Shown: positions 1-7,848 of the stretch, piece by piece
Layout: each line of letters begins with the position of its first letter
How positions within the stretch are numbered: position 1 is the stretch's first letter
Assembly: GCA_900547105.1 (NCBI GenBank)
Contig: URFL01000006.1
Location: 62,001-126,000 of the forward strand
From: an uncultured Oscillospiraceae bacterium
GTDB lineage: Bacteria > Bacillota > Clostridia > Oscillospirales > Acutalibacteraceae
Length of the DNA stretch: 64,000 bases
Reading direction: 5' to 3'
The notes under the pieces: model-generated
Seen by the model: the letters and a program-made list of their open reading frames with translations, nothing else
Told to the model about the DNA's origin: nothing
Database searches by the model: none
Position numbers and translations under genes: made by a program

Positions 1-29
1 GACGGCGTTTGCTTAGGACGTCATCCATC

Positions 30-87
30 ACAATCCCTCCGTCTTTTTGCTGCGCAAAAATCCACCTCCCTTTGCACAAGGGAGGCT
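30..87 (+). repeat. Intergenic repeat, family A (copy A1)
   Basis: A 58-bp unit that recurs without a mismatch at 52690-52747. It has a conserved left end (ACAATCCCTCCGTC), a central palindrome (TTTTTGC/GCAAAAA) and a right end that is itself a hairpin (CCTCCCTT...AAGGGAGG). Related copies with different central hairpins lie near 39.7 kb and 53.1 kb. No gene covers the first 135 bases; the short ORF there is only a translation of this repeat. Confidence 0.8.
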
Positions 88-135
88 TTGGCACCATCTC
101 ATTACATCATCATAATCGATTCGTAAATCCAGTTT

Positions 136-501
136 TTAGCTATTCTCCAAAGATTGTTCAACCATGTGGTGAATATATTCGCAGACACCTTCAAAATTTT
201 TGCTAATATCTGTATTAGATATTCTTATAACTCGCAATCCGTATGTTGACAGAAAAGCTGTTCGATTTGCATCATACCTCACGCCGTTCTCGGTATAATG
301 CTCCGATCCGTCCAACTCAACCACAAGCTTTGCCGCGGCACAATAAAAATTCACAATATACTGTCCCAGCACCTTTTGCCTTGAAAAGCGAATAGGATAC
401 GCGCGCAAAAAATCATACCACAGGTGTCTTTCTTCTTTTGTCATTTGCTTGCGCAGCGCTTTCGCAAAAGGAACCAGCTTTTTATTTTGTTTTCTTTGCA
501 A
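136..501 (-). CDS. DUF559 endonuclease-like protein
   Basis: A 121-residue protein of the DUF559 family, which has the restriction-endonuclease/Vsr-like fold. Visible family features are an N-terminal basic segment with Lys-Arg-rich helices, the core E-L-D-G-S-E-H-Y motif near residue 62-69 (acidic residues that would bind metal), and the R-V-I-R-I-S strand near residue 90. The start codon is TTG at 501, chosen because GGAGG sits 8 bases upstream and no ATG is better placed. It begins 21 bases after pheA and is probably the last gene of the aro transcript. The family is common in bacteria but its biological role is largely unknown; DNA cleavage or repair is inferred from the fold only. Confidence 0.8.
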   Translation of the reverse strand: MQRKQNKKLVPFAKALRKQMTKEERHLWYDFLRAYPIRFSRQKVLGQYIVNFYCAAAKLVVELDGSEHYTENGVRYDANRTAFLSTYGLRVIRISNTDISKNFEGVCEYIHHMVEQSLENS

Positions 502-522
502 CCTTATTTCCTCCGCTGCCTT

Positions 523-1680
523 TTACCACTCGTGATAATTGCCCAGCAGCGTGAATTGGGGCATCTCCTCGGACAGCGCGCACAGCAGCTGCAACGTTTC
601 TTCGCGATCCATGCCCCCCTCGAAATCCAGATAAAACGCATATTCAAAATCGCCGGTGCGCATGGGGCGGCTCTCCATTTTGGTGAGGTTCAACCCCTCG
701 ATCGCGAACCGCGACAGGGTGCGATACAGCGACCCGGTGACATGCGGGATCGAGAAAATCAGGCTGATCTTGTCCGCGTCCGGTGTAATGACCGGCACCC
801 GCGAAATCGCAATAAACCGGGTGCAGTTGTGCGTCACCGATTGAATATCCGGCTGCACGATCTCCAGCCCATACAGCTTCGCGGCTTGCGGCGACGCGAT
901 CGCACCGATGGTGCGATCCCCGCTTTCCGCCACCATTTTGGCAGCCATCGCCGTGTTGGCGTAGGTGTGGGCGGTCAACCCATGCGCCGTCAGATACTCC
1001 TCGCATTGCGACAGCGCCTGATAATGCGAATACACATCGGTAATGGCGGTCGCACCCGGCAGCGCCATCAAGCACTGGTGCGCCTCCACCGTTGCCGCCG
1101 CCACGATTGAAAACCGGTGCGCCAGCACCAGATCAAACACCTCGTTGACCGAACCGGTGGAGGAATTTTCCACCGGCACCACGCCATAATCCACCCGTCC
1201 CTCTTTCACCGCGGCAAACACCTCGGCAAACGAGGACACAAACAGCGGCTCGCGCCCCGGCTGCTCACAAAACGGAAACATGGTCACCGCCGCCTGATGC
1301 GCAAACGCACCCGCACACCCGGCGCACGCCACCCGTGTTTGATCGGTAACCAATGGCCGCTGCTTGGCGGCGGCGATCTCCTGCCGCAGCTGGTCGCCCG
1401 CCCCCATGCGGCGATGCTGCAGTGCCCGCGACGAATCCATCATGGTCGCGAACACCAGCGCGGCGGCCTCCGGATACCCGGCGGCATCGGGGCGTTTGTC
1501 GCGGATGCGCTGCTGCACCTTTTGCAGCACCTCCGCCTCGCGTGAGGCGTTCAACACCGGCAGATCGTGCGCCGCCTTGTACGCCGCCACCCCCGCCGAG
1601 CAATCCATCCGCTGGCACAGCAGATCCGCCAGCTGGTCATCCAGCGTGTCGATCTGCGCCCGCAATTCGTTCAAATCCAT
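523..1680 (-). CDS. pheA: Bifunctional chorismate mutase / prephenate dehydratase
   Basis: A 385-residue P-protein that converts chorismate to prephenate and then to phenylpyruvate, the committed steps to phenylalanine. The N-terminal 90 residues form an AroQ-type chorismate mutase helix domain. Residues about 115-290 are the prephenate dehydratase domain, with V-P-V-E-N-S-S-T-G-S-V and the catalytic T-R-F in N-C-T-R-F-I. A C-terminal ACT domain carries the E-S-R-P motif of Phe feedback sites. The start M-D-L-N-E-L-R at 1680 was preferred over an upstream ATG because it matches the mutase N-terminus. One base separates it from the aroC stop, so translation is probably coupled. It is the last biosynthetic gene of the operon. 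Confidence 0.96.
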   Translation of the reverse strand: MDLNELRAQIDTLDDQLADLLCQRMDCSAGVAAYKAAHDLPVLNASREAEVLQKVQQRIRDKRPDAAGYPEAAALVFATMMDSSRALQHRRMGAGDQLRQEIAAAKQRPLVTDQTRVACAGCAGAFAHQAAVTMFPFCEQPGREPLFVSSFAEVFAAVKEGRVDYGVVPVENSSTGSVNEVFDLVLAHRFSIVAAATVEAHQCLMALPGATAITDVYSHYQALSQCEEYLTAHGLTAHTYANTAMAAKMVAESGDRTIGAIASPQAAKLYGLEIVQPDIQSVTHNCTRFIAISRVPVITPDADKISLIFSIPHVTGSLYRTLSRFAIEGLNLTKMESRPMRTGDFEYAFYLDFEGGMDREETLQLLCALSEEMPQFTLLGNYHEW

Positions 1681-1681
1681 C

Positions 1682-2776
1682 TCACCGCACCCCCGTTTCG
1701 GTTTGGCAAATATCCAACAGTCCCACCGCCAAAGCAGCTTCCACCACCGGCAGCGCACGCGGCACAATGCACGGATCGTGCCGTCCTTTCACCACCATGC
1801 GGGTGTTCTGCTTGGTGGTCAGATCAATGCTGTCCTGTTCACGCCCGATCGACGGGGTAGGTTTAATCGCCACCCGTACCGTCAGCGGCATCCCATTGGT
1901 GATGCCGCCCAAAATACCGCCGTTATGGTTTTGCGCCGTCACTACCCGCCCGTCCGGCGTGTAGCGCCAACAATCGTTGGCGGCGCTGCCGCGCATGGTC
2001 GCCAGCCCAAAGCCGTCGCCAAACTCCACGCCTTTCACCGCGGGAATCCCGAACAAAATCGGTGCCAGCCGGTTTTCGATGCCGTCAAACATCGGCGAGC
2101 CCCACCCGGCGGGCAGTCCCACCGCCGCAGCTTCGATCACGCCGCCGACACTGTCGCCATCCAATCGTGCAGCCTCCACCGCGTCGCGCATCGCCGGTTC
2201 CACCGACGGATCCACCAGCGCAAACGACTGCACTGCCAGCGCGTCCAGCTGTGCGGCGGTGACCGCCACCGGATCCAGCGGCGTGTCCTCCACCCCGGCA
2301 ATGGCGGCGATATGTCCGCCAATCACAATGCCCTGCTGCCGTAAGATCTGGCGGCACACCGCGCCCGCAAACACCAGCGGCGCGGTCAGGCGGCCGCTGA
2401 AATGCCCGCCGCCGCGAACATCGTTAAACCCGCCATACCGCACCGCGCCGGTGTAATCGGCGTGGCCGGGGCGGGGACAAGACAAAATGTTTTGGTAATC
2501 GCCGGAGTGCTGGTTTTCGTTTTGGATCACCATACACAACGGCGCACCGGTGGTGCGTCCGTCCAGCAGCCCCGACAACACGCGGGGCTGGTCGCTTTCG
2601 CGGCGCGGGGTGGCGGTTTTGTCCCGCCCGGGGGCGCGTCGCGCCATCTGCACCAGCACCGCGTCCATATCCACCGCGTATCCGGCGGGCAAACCGTCCA
2701 GCACACAGCCGATGGCTTCGCCGTGGCTTTCTCCGAAAATCGACAGCCGCAGCCGTTGTCCTATGCTTGATGCCAT
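1682..2776 (-). CDS. aroC: Chorismate synthase
   Basis: A 364-residue, full-length chorismate synthase that removes phosphate from EPSP to give chorismate, using reduced FMN as a catalytic cofactor. The signature G-E-S-H-G-E near residue 15, the R-P-G-H-A-D-Y-T-G-A region near 102 and the R-G-G-G-H-F-S-G-R FMN/active-site motif near 120 are all present, as is the late T-R-M-V-V-K-G-R-H-D-P segment. The ATG at 2776 has GGAGG 9 bases upstream. The first 16 bases overlap the 3' end of aroA, so expression is coupled. Confidence 0.97.
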   Translation of the reverse strand: MASSIGQRLRLSIFGESHGEAIGCVLDGLPAGYAVDMDAVLVQMARRAPGRDKTATPRRESDQPRVLSGLLDGRTTGAPLCMVIQNENQHSGDYQNILSCPRPGHADYTGAVRYGGFNDVRGGGHFSGRLTAPLVFAGAVCRQILRQQGIVIGGHIAAIAGVEDTPLDPVAVTAAQLDALAVQSFALVDPSVEPAMRDAVEAARLDGDSVGGVIEAAAVGLPAGWGSPMFDGIENRLAPILFGIPAVKGVEFGDGFGLATMRGSAANDCWRYTPDGRVVTAQNHNGGILGGITNGMPLTVRVAIKPTPSIGREQDSIDLTTKQNTRMVVKGRHDPCIVPRALPVVEAALAVGLLDICQTETGVR

Positions 2777-4020
2777 ATGGTTTGTCCTCCGATCATCCGA
2801 AAATCCTCAAAAAAGGTGGGCCAGCTTTTGTTCACACTTTCGGCATCGGTCACGCTGATCGCGTGGACGCTGCCGGTCGCCGCCACCGCCATACTCATCA
2901 CAATGCGGTGATCGTTGCAGCCCTGCACCAACCCGCCGCGCAGCGGTTTGCCGCCGCGAATGGTCAGCCCGTCCGGCTGTTCCGTCACCGAAACGCCGAC
3001 CCGGCGCAGCGCGTTCGCCATCGCCGTCAGCCGGTCACTTTCCTTAATGCGCAGCCGCGCCGCCCCCACAATGCGCGTTTCGCCGTGGGCGTACGCCGCC
3101 ACCACCGACAGAATCGGCACCAAATCGGGAATCTGGGCGGCATCGATCGTAATGCCGTGCAGCCGCGCACGGCGGCACTCGATCCCCCGCTCGGTGGCGC
3201 GAATATCCGCGCCAAACCGGCGCAAAAGCGGAACGATCTCCTTGTCCCCCTGTGCCGACTGCTCGTCCAGCCCGTGCAGACAGACCTGTCCGCTGATTGC
3301 GCCCGCCGCCAAAAAGAACGCCGCTTGCGACCAGTCTTTTTCCACCACATGGGTCACCGGCCGGTAGCTTTGGCCGCCGGGAATCTCCCATCCGTCCGGG
3401 CGATCGTGGATCACAATGCCCGCCTGCCGCAGGGTGCGCAGCGTCATATCCACATATCCGGCGGATTCCAGCGGCGTAGTCAGCCGCAAAACGCTGTCTC
3501 CCGCGCAAAGCGGCAGCGAAAACAGCAGCCCGGTCAAAAACTGACTGGAAACATCGCCCGGCACCGCATATTCGCCCGCTTGCAGCTGTCCCGCAATGGT
3601 CAGCGGCAAGCCGTCCGCGCGGCTGAGCCGCAATCCATGCGGCGGCAAACAGTCACCGTAAACCCCCAGCGGGCGCTGCGGCAGCCGTCCCCGCCCCACA
3701 AAGGTGGTGGGAATCCCCCGCGCGCCAAACAGCGGGATCAAAAACCGCAGGGTGGAGCCGCTTTCGGCGCAGTCCACCATCGGCGCTTCCGGTACCGGTG
3801 CCGGCGCAAACGCCAGCGTATCTCCTGCGCGCGTGGCGGTCACGCCCAGCGCGGATACCCCCGTCAGCGTGGCATCAATATCCGCCGATCGGGCAACGCC
3901 TTCCACCCGACCGCTGCCGGACAACGCCGCCGCGATCAACGCCCGATGCGCCGCCGATTTGGACGGCGGCACCGCCCCTGCGCCGTGAATCGCGCCGGGC
4001 AAGCATGTGACCATCCCCAT
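2761..4020 (-). CDS. aroA: 3-phosphoshikimate 1-carboxyvinyltransferase (EPSP synthase)
   Basis: A 419-residue EPSP synthase that transfers the enolpyruvyl group of PEP to shikimate-3-phosphate. P-P-S-K-S-A-A-H-R near residue 19 is the shikimate-phosphate/PEP loop, E-S-G-S-T-L-R-F is the second substrate loop, and D-N/G-C-N-D-H-R-I-V-M near the C-terminus is the conserved catalytic tail. It lacks the usual N-G-T-A-M-R version, having a plain S-G-S-T-L-R-F. The start at 4020 is preferred over an ATG 24 bases upstream because AGGAGG lies 7 bases before it. It overlaps aroC by 16 bases and follows aroB by 33 bases. Class I or II glyphosate type was not assigned. Confidence 0.95.
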   Translation of the reverse strand: MGMVTCLPGAIHGAGAVPPSKSAAHRALIAAALSGSGRVEGVARSADIDATLTGVSALGVTATRAGDTLAFAPAPVPEAPMVDCAESGSTLRFLIPLFGARGIPTTFVGRGRLPQRPLGVYGDCLPPHGLRLSRADGLPLTIAGQLQAGEYAVPGDVSSQFLTGLLFSLPLCAGDSVLRLTTPLESAGYVDMTLRTLRQAGIVIHDRPDGWEIPGGQSYRPVTHVVEKDWSQAAFFLAAGAISGQVCLHGLDEQSAQGDKEIVPLLRRFGADIRATERGIECRRARLHGITIDAAQIPDLVPILSVVAAYAHGETRIVGAARLRIKESDRLTAMANALRRVGVSVTEQPDGLTIRGGKPLRGGLVQGCNDHRIVMSMAVAATGSVHAISVTDAESVNKSWPTFFEDFRMIGGQTIWHQA

Positions 4021-4053
4021 CGCATGGCCTCCTTTTCCCAACAATCGTGTGGC

Positions 4054-5118
4054 TTACGCGTCCTCGCCGCGCAAAAATGCGCCCAGCAGCGACAACGGCA
4101 GCCGATAGATAAAGCTGTCGCCGATGCGGTGCAGCAACGCGAGATCGATCTGGCTGCCGGCGCGCTTTTTGTCGTTGGCGACACCGGGCAGATAATCGTC
4201 CAGCGTGGCGGTGTCCGCCACCGGCAGATCGTATTTGCGCAGCACCTCCACGATCCGCATGGTGGTGCCCGGGTCGGTCAGATGCTGGCGTTCGGACGCC
4301 TCGCTGATGATGACCATCCCCAGCGCCACCGCGTGACCGTGGGTCAGATCGGTGTAATCGTAGTATTTTTCCAGCGCGTGCCCCATCGTATGCCCAAAGT
4401 TGAGCAGCTTGCGCTCGCCGGATTCGGTTTCGTCCCGCTCCACCACGCCGCGCTTGATATCCATGCAGCGGGCGATGGTCGCTTCGATATGCGTTTCTTT
4501 CATCGCGATGCCGGTTTCCAGCTCGCGGAACAGCTGCTCGTCCTTGATGCAGGCGGTTTTGATGACCTCCGCCATGCCGTCGGCAAAGGTTTTCGGCGGC
4601 AGCGTGGACAGGGTGTTCACATCCGCGATCACCCGCACCGGCTGCCAGAACGCCCCCACCAGATTTTTGCCTTCGTCCAAGTCGACACCGGTCTTTCCGC
4701 CGACCGAAGCGTCCACCTGCGCCAGCAGGGTGGTGGGAATCTGCACAAAGTCCATGCCGCGCAGCCAGGTCGCCGCCGCGAAACCGGTCATATCGCCGGT
4801 CACACCGCCGCCCAGCGCCACCAACAGGTCCTGTCGGGTGATCGCCATTTGCGCCAACTTGGTGTAGATTTCCTGAATCACCGACAGGCGCTTGTGCTCC
4901 TCGCCCGCCTCGAACACGAACACATCGGCGGCGTATCCCGCCGCTTCAAACGAGCGCAGCACCCGCCCGGCAAACAGCGGAAACACATGCGAATCGGTCA
5001 CGATCAACGCGCGGGTGCCGTGGTTGACCTCCCGCGCCAGCTCTCCAGCATGATCCAGCAAGCCCCGCCCCACCAAAATGTCGTACGGGCGGGAGGTTTG
5101 TACGCGAATGGTTTGCAT
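4054..5118 (-). CDS. aroB: 3-dehydroquinate synthase
   Basis: A 354-residue enzyme that cyclises DAHP to 3-dehydroquinate with NAD and a divalent metal. The NAD-binding G-G-G-V-T-G-D stretch near residue 103, the P-T-T-L-L-A-Q-V-D-A-S-V-G-G-K-T substrate loop near 130, and the metal-binding E (in G-M-A-E-V-I-K) and H (in F-G-H-T-M-G-H-A) are all visible. The ATG at 5118 has AGGAGG 9 bases upstream. It sits between tyrA and aroA in the operon, 53 bases after tyrA. Confidence 0.97.
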   Translation of the reverse strand: MQTIRVQTSRPYDILVGRGLLDHAGELAREVNHGTRALIVTDSHVFPLFAGRVLRSFEAAGYAADVFVFEAGEEHKRLSVIQEIYTKLAQMAITRQDLLVALGGGVTGDMTGFAAATWLRGMDFVQIPTTLLAQVDASVGGKTGVDLDEGKNLVGAFWQPVRVIADVNTLSTLPPKTFADGMAEVIKTACIKDEQLFRELETGIAMKETHIEATIARCMDIKRGVVERDETESGERKLLNFGHTMGHALEKYYDYTDLTHGHAVALGMVIISEASERQHLTDPGTTMRIVEVLRKYDLPVADTATLDDYLPGVANDKKRAGSQIDLALLHRIGDSFIYRLPLSLLGAFLRGEDA

Positions 5119-5171
5119 AAGGCATTGCCTCCTTCATAAAGCCTATGGTATGAGCGCCAAATGTCCGGCGC

Positions 5172-6011
5172 TCAGGGATTTTCTTCTTTTCGTTTGCGTC
5201 CGGTCGCCAAAATTTGCTCCAACCGGTCGCGATCGCCCGCCGCCAGCGCCTCGCGGTACTGGTGCAGCCGGTCGATCAATCCGTCGATCTCGTCACACAG
5301 CGGACCGGCGTTCAGCAAAAACAGGTGGCTCCACAAATGCTCATCCACCGTCGCCACGCGGGATACATCCCGGTAGCTGCCCGCCGAAAAGCCACGGTAT
5401 TGCGGGCAGGTGGGCGATGTGACATATGCCCCCGCCAGCACATGCGGCACCTGGCTGGTGAACGCAATAATGCGGTCGTGCTCTTGCGGGGTGGTCAGCG
5501 TGGTGCGGGCACAGCCCATCTCGTGCGCCAGCTGCTGCATGGTTTCCAGCGCGCGGCGGTCGGTGCGTGGAGTGGGAGCAAAAATATAGCTTGCCCCCAC
5601 AAACAAATCCGCATCCGCGTTGCCAAAGCCGCTGTGCTCCTTGCCCGCCATCGGGTGACCACCCACAAAAAACAGCCCGTGCTGTTCACAAAGCGGTTCG
5701 CACACCTCCACAATAGCGGCTTTCACGCCACACACATCGCTGACAATGGCCCCGGCGGGAATGCGGTCGATATGCTGCTGCACAAACGGGATCAAATGCT
5801 GCGGCGCGAGCGCCAGCAGCACAATATCCGCCTCCGCGAGTCGCTCCGGACCGCCCGCCTCGTCCACCGCGTCCTGCTGCAGCGCCGCCTCACACACGGC
5901 GGGATTCACATCGATCCCGACCAGCCGGTGGGCAGTGCGGCGGCGCAGCGCCAGCGCCATCGAGCCGCCGATCAGCCCCAATCCGACGATAGCAACGGTT
6001 TTCTTTTCCAT
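5172..6011 (-). CDS. tyrA: Prephenate dehydrogenase
   Basis: A 279-residue NAD(P)-dependent prephenate dehydrogenase, making 4-hydroxyphenylpyruvate for tyrosine. The Rossmann motif G-L-G-L-I-G-G-S begins at residue 10, the catalytic-His segment G-G-H-P-M-A-G-K-E near 118 is intact, and the helical C-terminal domain ends near residue 270. It is short because it has no C-terminal ACT domain, unlike many Bacillus TyrA proteins, so feedback by Tyr at this step may be absent or work otherwise. The start lies 2 bases after the aroF stop with only a weak ribosome site, which suggests translational coupling to aroF. Confidence 0.95.
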   Translation of the reverse strand: MEKKTVAIVGLGLIGGSMALALRRRTAHRLVGIDVNPAVCEAALQQDAVDEAGGPERLAEADIVLLALAPQHLIPFVQQHIDRIPAGAIVSDVCGVKAAIVEVCEPLCEQHGLFFVGGHPMAGKEHSGFGNADADLFVGASYIFAPTPRTDRRALETMQQLAHEMGCARTTLTTPQEHDRIIAFTSQVPHVLAGAYVTSPTCPQYRGFSAGSYRDVSRVATVDEHLWSHLFLLNAGPLCDEIDGLIDRLHQYREALAAGDRDRLEQILATGRKRKEENP

Positions 6012-6013
6012 GC

Positions 6014-7042
6014 TTACACCCGCTTGGAAACGGTTTTGCCGAACAACGGCGCCACCTGCTGAATCCGCGCCGACAGCTTATCAAACTGCGCGGGCGTCAG
6101 CGACTGCGCCCCATCCGACAGCGCGTGCGGCGGGTCGTTGTGCACCTCGATAATCAAGCCGTCCGCACCGGCGGCGATCGCCGCCAGCGCCAGCGGCTCC
6201 ACCAGACTGCTGATGCCCGCCGCGTGGGACGGATCCACCACCACCGGCAGGTGGGACAGACTTTTCAGCAGCGGAATCGCCGAAATATCCAGCGTGTTGC
6301 GGGTCATGGTTTCAAAGGTGCGGATGCCGCGTTCGCACAAAATCACCTTTTCGTTGCCGCCCGCCATGATGTATTCGGCGCTCATCAGCAGCTCTTCGAT
6401 GGTACCGGACAGACCGCGTTTCAGCAAAATCGGCTTGTCGATTTTGCCCAGCTCTTTCAGCAGCTCAAAGTTCTGCATATTGCGCGCGCCCACCTGAATG
6501 ATATCCACATCCTCGAACAGCTCCAGATGCGCAGCGGACATGATCTCGGTCACGATCGGCAAACCGGTTTTGGCGCGGGCTTCGCGCAGCAGTTCCAACC
6601 CTTCGGCGCGCAAGCCCTGGAACGAATAGGGAGAGGTGCGGGGCTTGAACGCGCCGCCACGCAAAAACGCCGCGCCGGACGCTTTGACATCCTCGGCGAT
6701 CTGCACGATCTGCTGCTCGCTTTCCACCGAGCAGGGACCCGCGATCACGCCCAAGCGACCGCCGCCGATCACCGAGCCGCCGCCCAGATCGATCACCGTA
6801 TCCTCGGGATGGAATTTGCGGTTGGCTTTTTTATACGGCTCCTGCACCCGCTTGACGCTTTCCACCTCGTCCTGCGCCGCCAGCGACTCAATATCCACCG
6901 CGGCGGTATCTCCCAGCAGACCCAACACGGTCGAATGGGCGCCGTGCCAGGTGTTGACCGCCACATCGTAACGCTCCGCCAGTTTGCGGGAGAAATCTTC
7001 CGCCTGTGCAGCGGTCGTTCCGGATTTTAACACGATAATCAT
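6014..7042 (-). CDS. aroF: 3-deoxy-7-phosphoheptulonate (DAHP) synthase, type I-beta
   Basis: A 342-residue DAHP synthase that joins PEP and erythrose-4-phosphate, the entry step of the shikimate pathway. Residues 1-70 form the ferredoxin-like regulatory domain found in the Thermotoga-type I-beta enzymes. The barrel follows, with A-G-P-C-S-V-E-S near 105, G-G-A-F-K-P-R-T-S-P-Y near 130, L-L-K-R-G near 205 and D-P-S-H-A-A-G near 270. In characterised relatives this N-terminal domain mediates Tyr/Phe inhibition. AGGTGAG lies 8 bases before the ATG. The gene is first in the operon and sits directly behind the leader-peptide attenuator at 7068-7252. Confidence 0.96.
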   Translation of the reverse strand: MIIVLKSGTTAAQAEDFSRKLAERYDVAVNTWHGAHSTVLGLLGDTAAVDIESLAAQDEVESVKRVQEPYKKANRKFHPEDTVIDLGGGSVIGGGRLGVIAGPCSVESEQQIVQIAEDVKASGAAFLRGGAFKPRTSPYSFQGLRAEGLELLREARAKTGLPIVTEIMSAAHLELFEDVDIIQVGARNMQNFELLKELGKIDKPILLKRGLSGTIEELLMSAEYIMAGGNEKVILCERGIRTFETMTRNTLDISAIPLLKSLSHLPVVVDPSHAAGISSLVEPLALAAIAAGADGLIIEVHNDPPHALSDGAQSLTPAQFDKLSARIQQVAPLFGKTVSKRV

Positions 7043-7067
7043 AACAAAAACTCACCTTTCCTTGGGC

Positions 7068-7102
7068 AAAAATAAAAGCGGAACTCGTTCATGAGTTCCG
7101 CT
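7068..7102 (-). terminator. Attenuator terminator of the aro operon
   Basis: On the minus strand AGCGGAACTC (7102-7093) pairs perfectly with GAGTTCCGCT (7086-7077) around a six-base loop. A T-rich tract TTTTATTTTT follows at once. It lies between the leader ORF and aroF and would stop transcription before aroF unless the alternative pairing forms. Confidence 0.93.
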
Positions 7103-7150
7103 AACACGACCAAATAGAGATCAAGCTGGGCAGCGCCGCAACGCTCATGA
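7089..7150 (-). promoter_or_regulatory. Predicted antiterminator pairing in the aro leader
   Basis: TCATGAG at 7150-7144, three bases after the leader stop codon, is exactly complementary to CTCATGA at 7095-7089, which contains the end of the terminator 5' arm and its loop. Flanking bases can add CG/CG across a bulge and TTGC with GCGG including G-U pairs. A ribosome finishing the leader peptide would cover the first segment and allow the terminator; a ribosome stalled at Phe/Tyr codons would leave it free. Pairing is seen; function is inferred. Confidence 0.7.
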
Positions 7151-7153
7151 CGA

Positions 7154-7252
7154 TTACTTTTCGATTTTCAGGCAGCCAAAGAAGTTCCGACCAAAATAAT
7201 AGCCGAAACCCATAAAGCTGGTAAATCGATTGTCATAAGCTGTGTACAGCAT
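7154..7252 (-). CDS. Phe/Tyr-rich leader peptide of the aro operon
   Basis: A 32-codon ORF too short for normal gene finders. It starts with ATG at 7252, with GGCGGAG 9 bases upstream, and ends with TAA. Ten of 32 residues are Phe or Tyr (Tyr 3, 6, 18, 19; Phe 10, 13, 16, 20, 24, 25), and there is no Trp. The densest run is F-G-Y-Y-F-G-R-N-F-F at residues 16-25. It lies between a consensus promoter and an intrinsic terminator in front of the genes for Phe and Tyr synthesis. This arrangement matches ribosome-mediated attenuation as in enteric pheA and trp leaders. An internal ATG at codon 14 would give a 19-residue form that keeps seven of the ten aromatic residues. Confidence 0.85.
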   Translation of the reverse strand: MLYTAYDNRFTSFMGFGYYFGRNFFGCLKIEK

Positions 7253-7288
7253 ACGATCATTCTCCGCCTGTTTTAATCCTTACCATTG

Positions 7289-7317
7289 ATAATACACGCT
7301 TTTTCGCCGGTTGTCAA
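7289..7317 (-). promoter_or_regulatory. Vegetative promoter of the aro leader/operon
   Basis: TTGACA (7317-7312), a 17-base spacer and TATTAT (7294-7289) on the minus strand, close to the SigA consensus. The -35 box begins three bases after the aroK stop codon. It predicts an RNA start near 7282 and a leader of about 240 bases before aroF. Confidence 0.9.
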
Positions 7318-7320
7318 CAC

Positions 7321-7848
7321 TTACGCCTCATTCCGGTGAAAACTTTTCGCCGCCGCGGCAATGGCTGCCGCCACCACTTCCGGCGTTTGTTCGCCATCCA
7401 CTTCCACATCCGCCGCCGCACGATACAGCGGCAGCCGGCGGTCGAACAGCTCCTGTACCGCGCGCTGTTTATCCGGCCGCGCCAACAGCGGACGGGTGGT
7501 ATCCCCCTCCAGCCGCTGCAGCACCGTGGCGGGGCTCACCCCGATCAGCACCACGCATCCGGTCGCCGCCAGCGCCTGCACATTTTCGGGAAAGGTCAAC
7601 GCTCCCCCGCCGGAGGCGATCACCAATCCGCTTTGCTGTGCCAACGCGCAGCACGCTTCGCGTTCGCGGCGGCGAAAATCCGCCTCGCCAAACTGCTCGA
7701 AAATCGCGGATACCGTCATCCCCGCCTGCTGCTCAATATACTCGTCCATATCCACAAACTGTGCGCCGGTCAACGCCGCCAGCCGCTTGCCGACGGTGGT
7801 TTTGCCGCAGCCCATAAACCCGCACAGCACCACATTTTGCTCAGCCAT
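7321..7848 (-). CDS. aroK: Shikimate kinase
   Basis: A 175-residue shikimate kinase that phosphorylates shikimate with ATP. The P-loop G-F-M-G-C-G-K-T-T begins near residue 10, D-M-D near 33 binds substrate and Mg, the F-R-R-R-E-R-E segment follows, S-G-G-G-A is near 80, and R-P-L-L-A is in the lid. The start M-A-E-Q-N at 7848 was chosen because the longer upstream reading has no family similarity; it overlaps the aroE 3' end by 8 bases. There is no terminator after it, so read-through into the aro leader is possible and would also be subject to the attenuator. Confidence 0.95.
   Translation of the reverse strand: MAEQNVVLCGFMGCGKTTVGKRLAALTGAQFVDMDEYIEQQAGMTVSAIFEQFGEADFRRREREACCALAQQSGLVIASGGGALTFPENVQALAATGCVVLIGVSPATVLQRLEGDTTRPLLARPDKQRAVQELFDRRLPLYRAAADVEVDGEQTPEVVAAAIAAAAKSFHRNEA

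Noticed and set aside
2767..5139. A 790-codon plus-strand ORF antisense to aroA and aroB
   Set aside because: Same codon-bias shadow effect; the aro genes on the other strand are unmistakable.
7168..7260. Alternative 30-codon leader ORF in another frame upstream of aroF
   Set aside because: Its ATG is directly against the ribosome site (too close), it lacks a run of aromatic codons and has one Trp only; the overlapping Phe/Tyr-rich frame has correct spacing.
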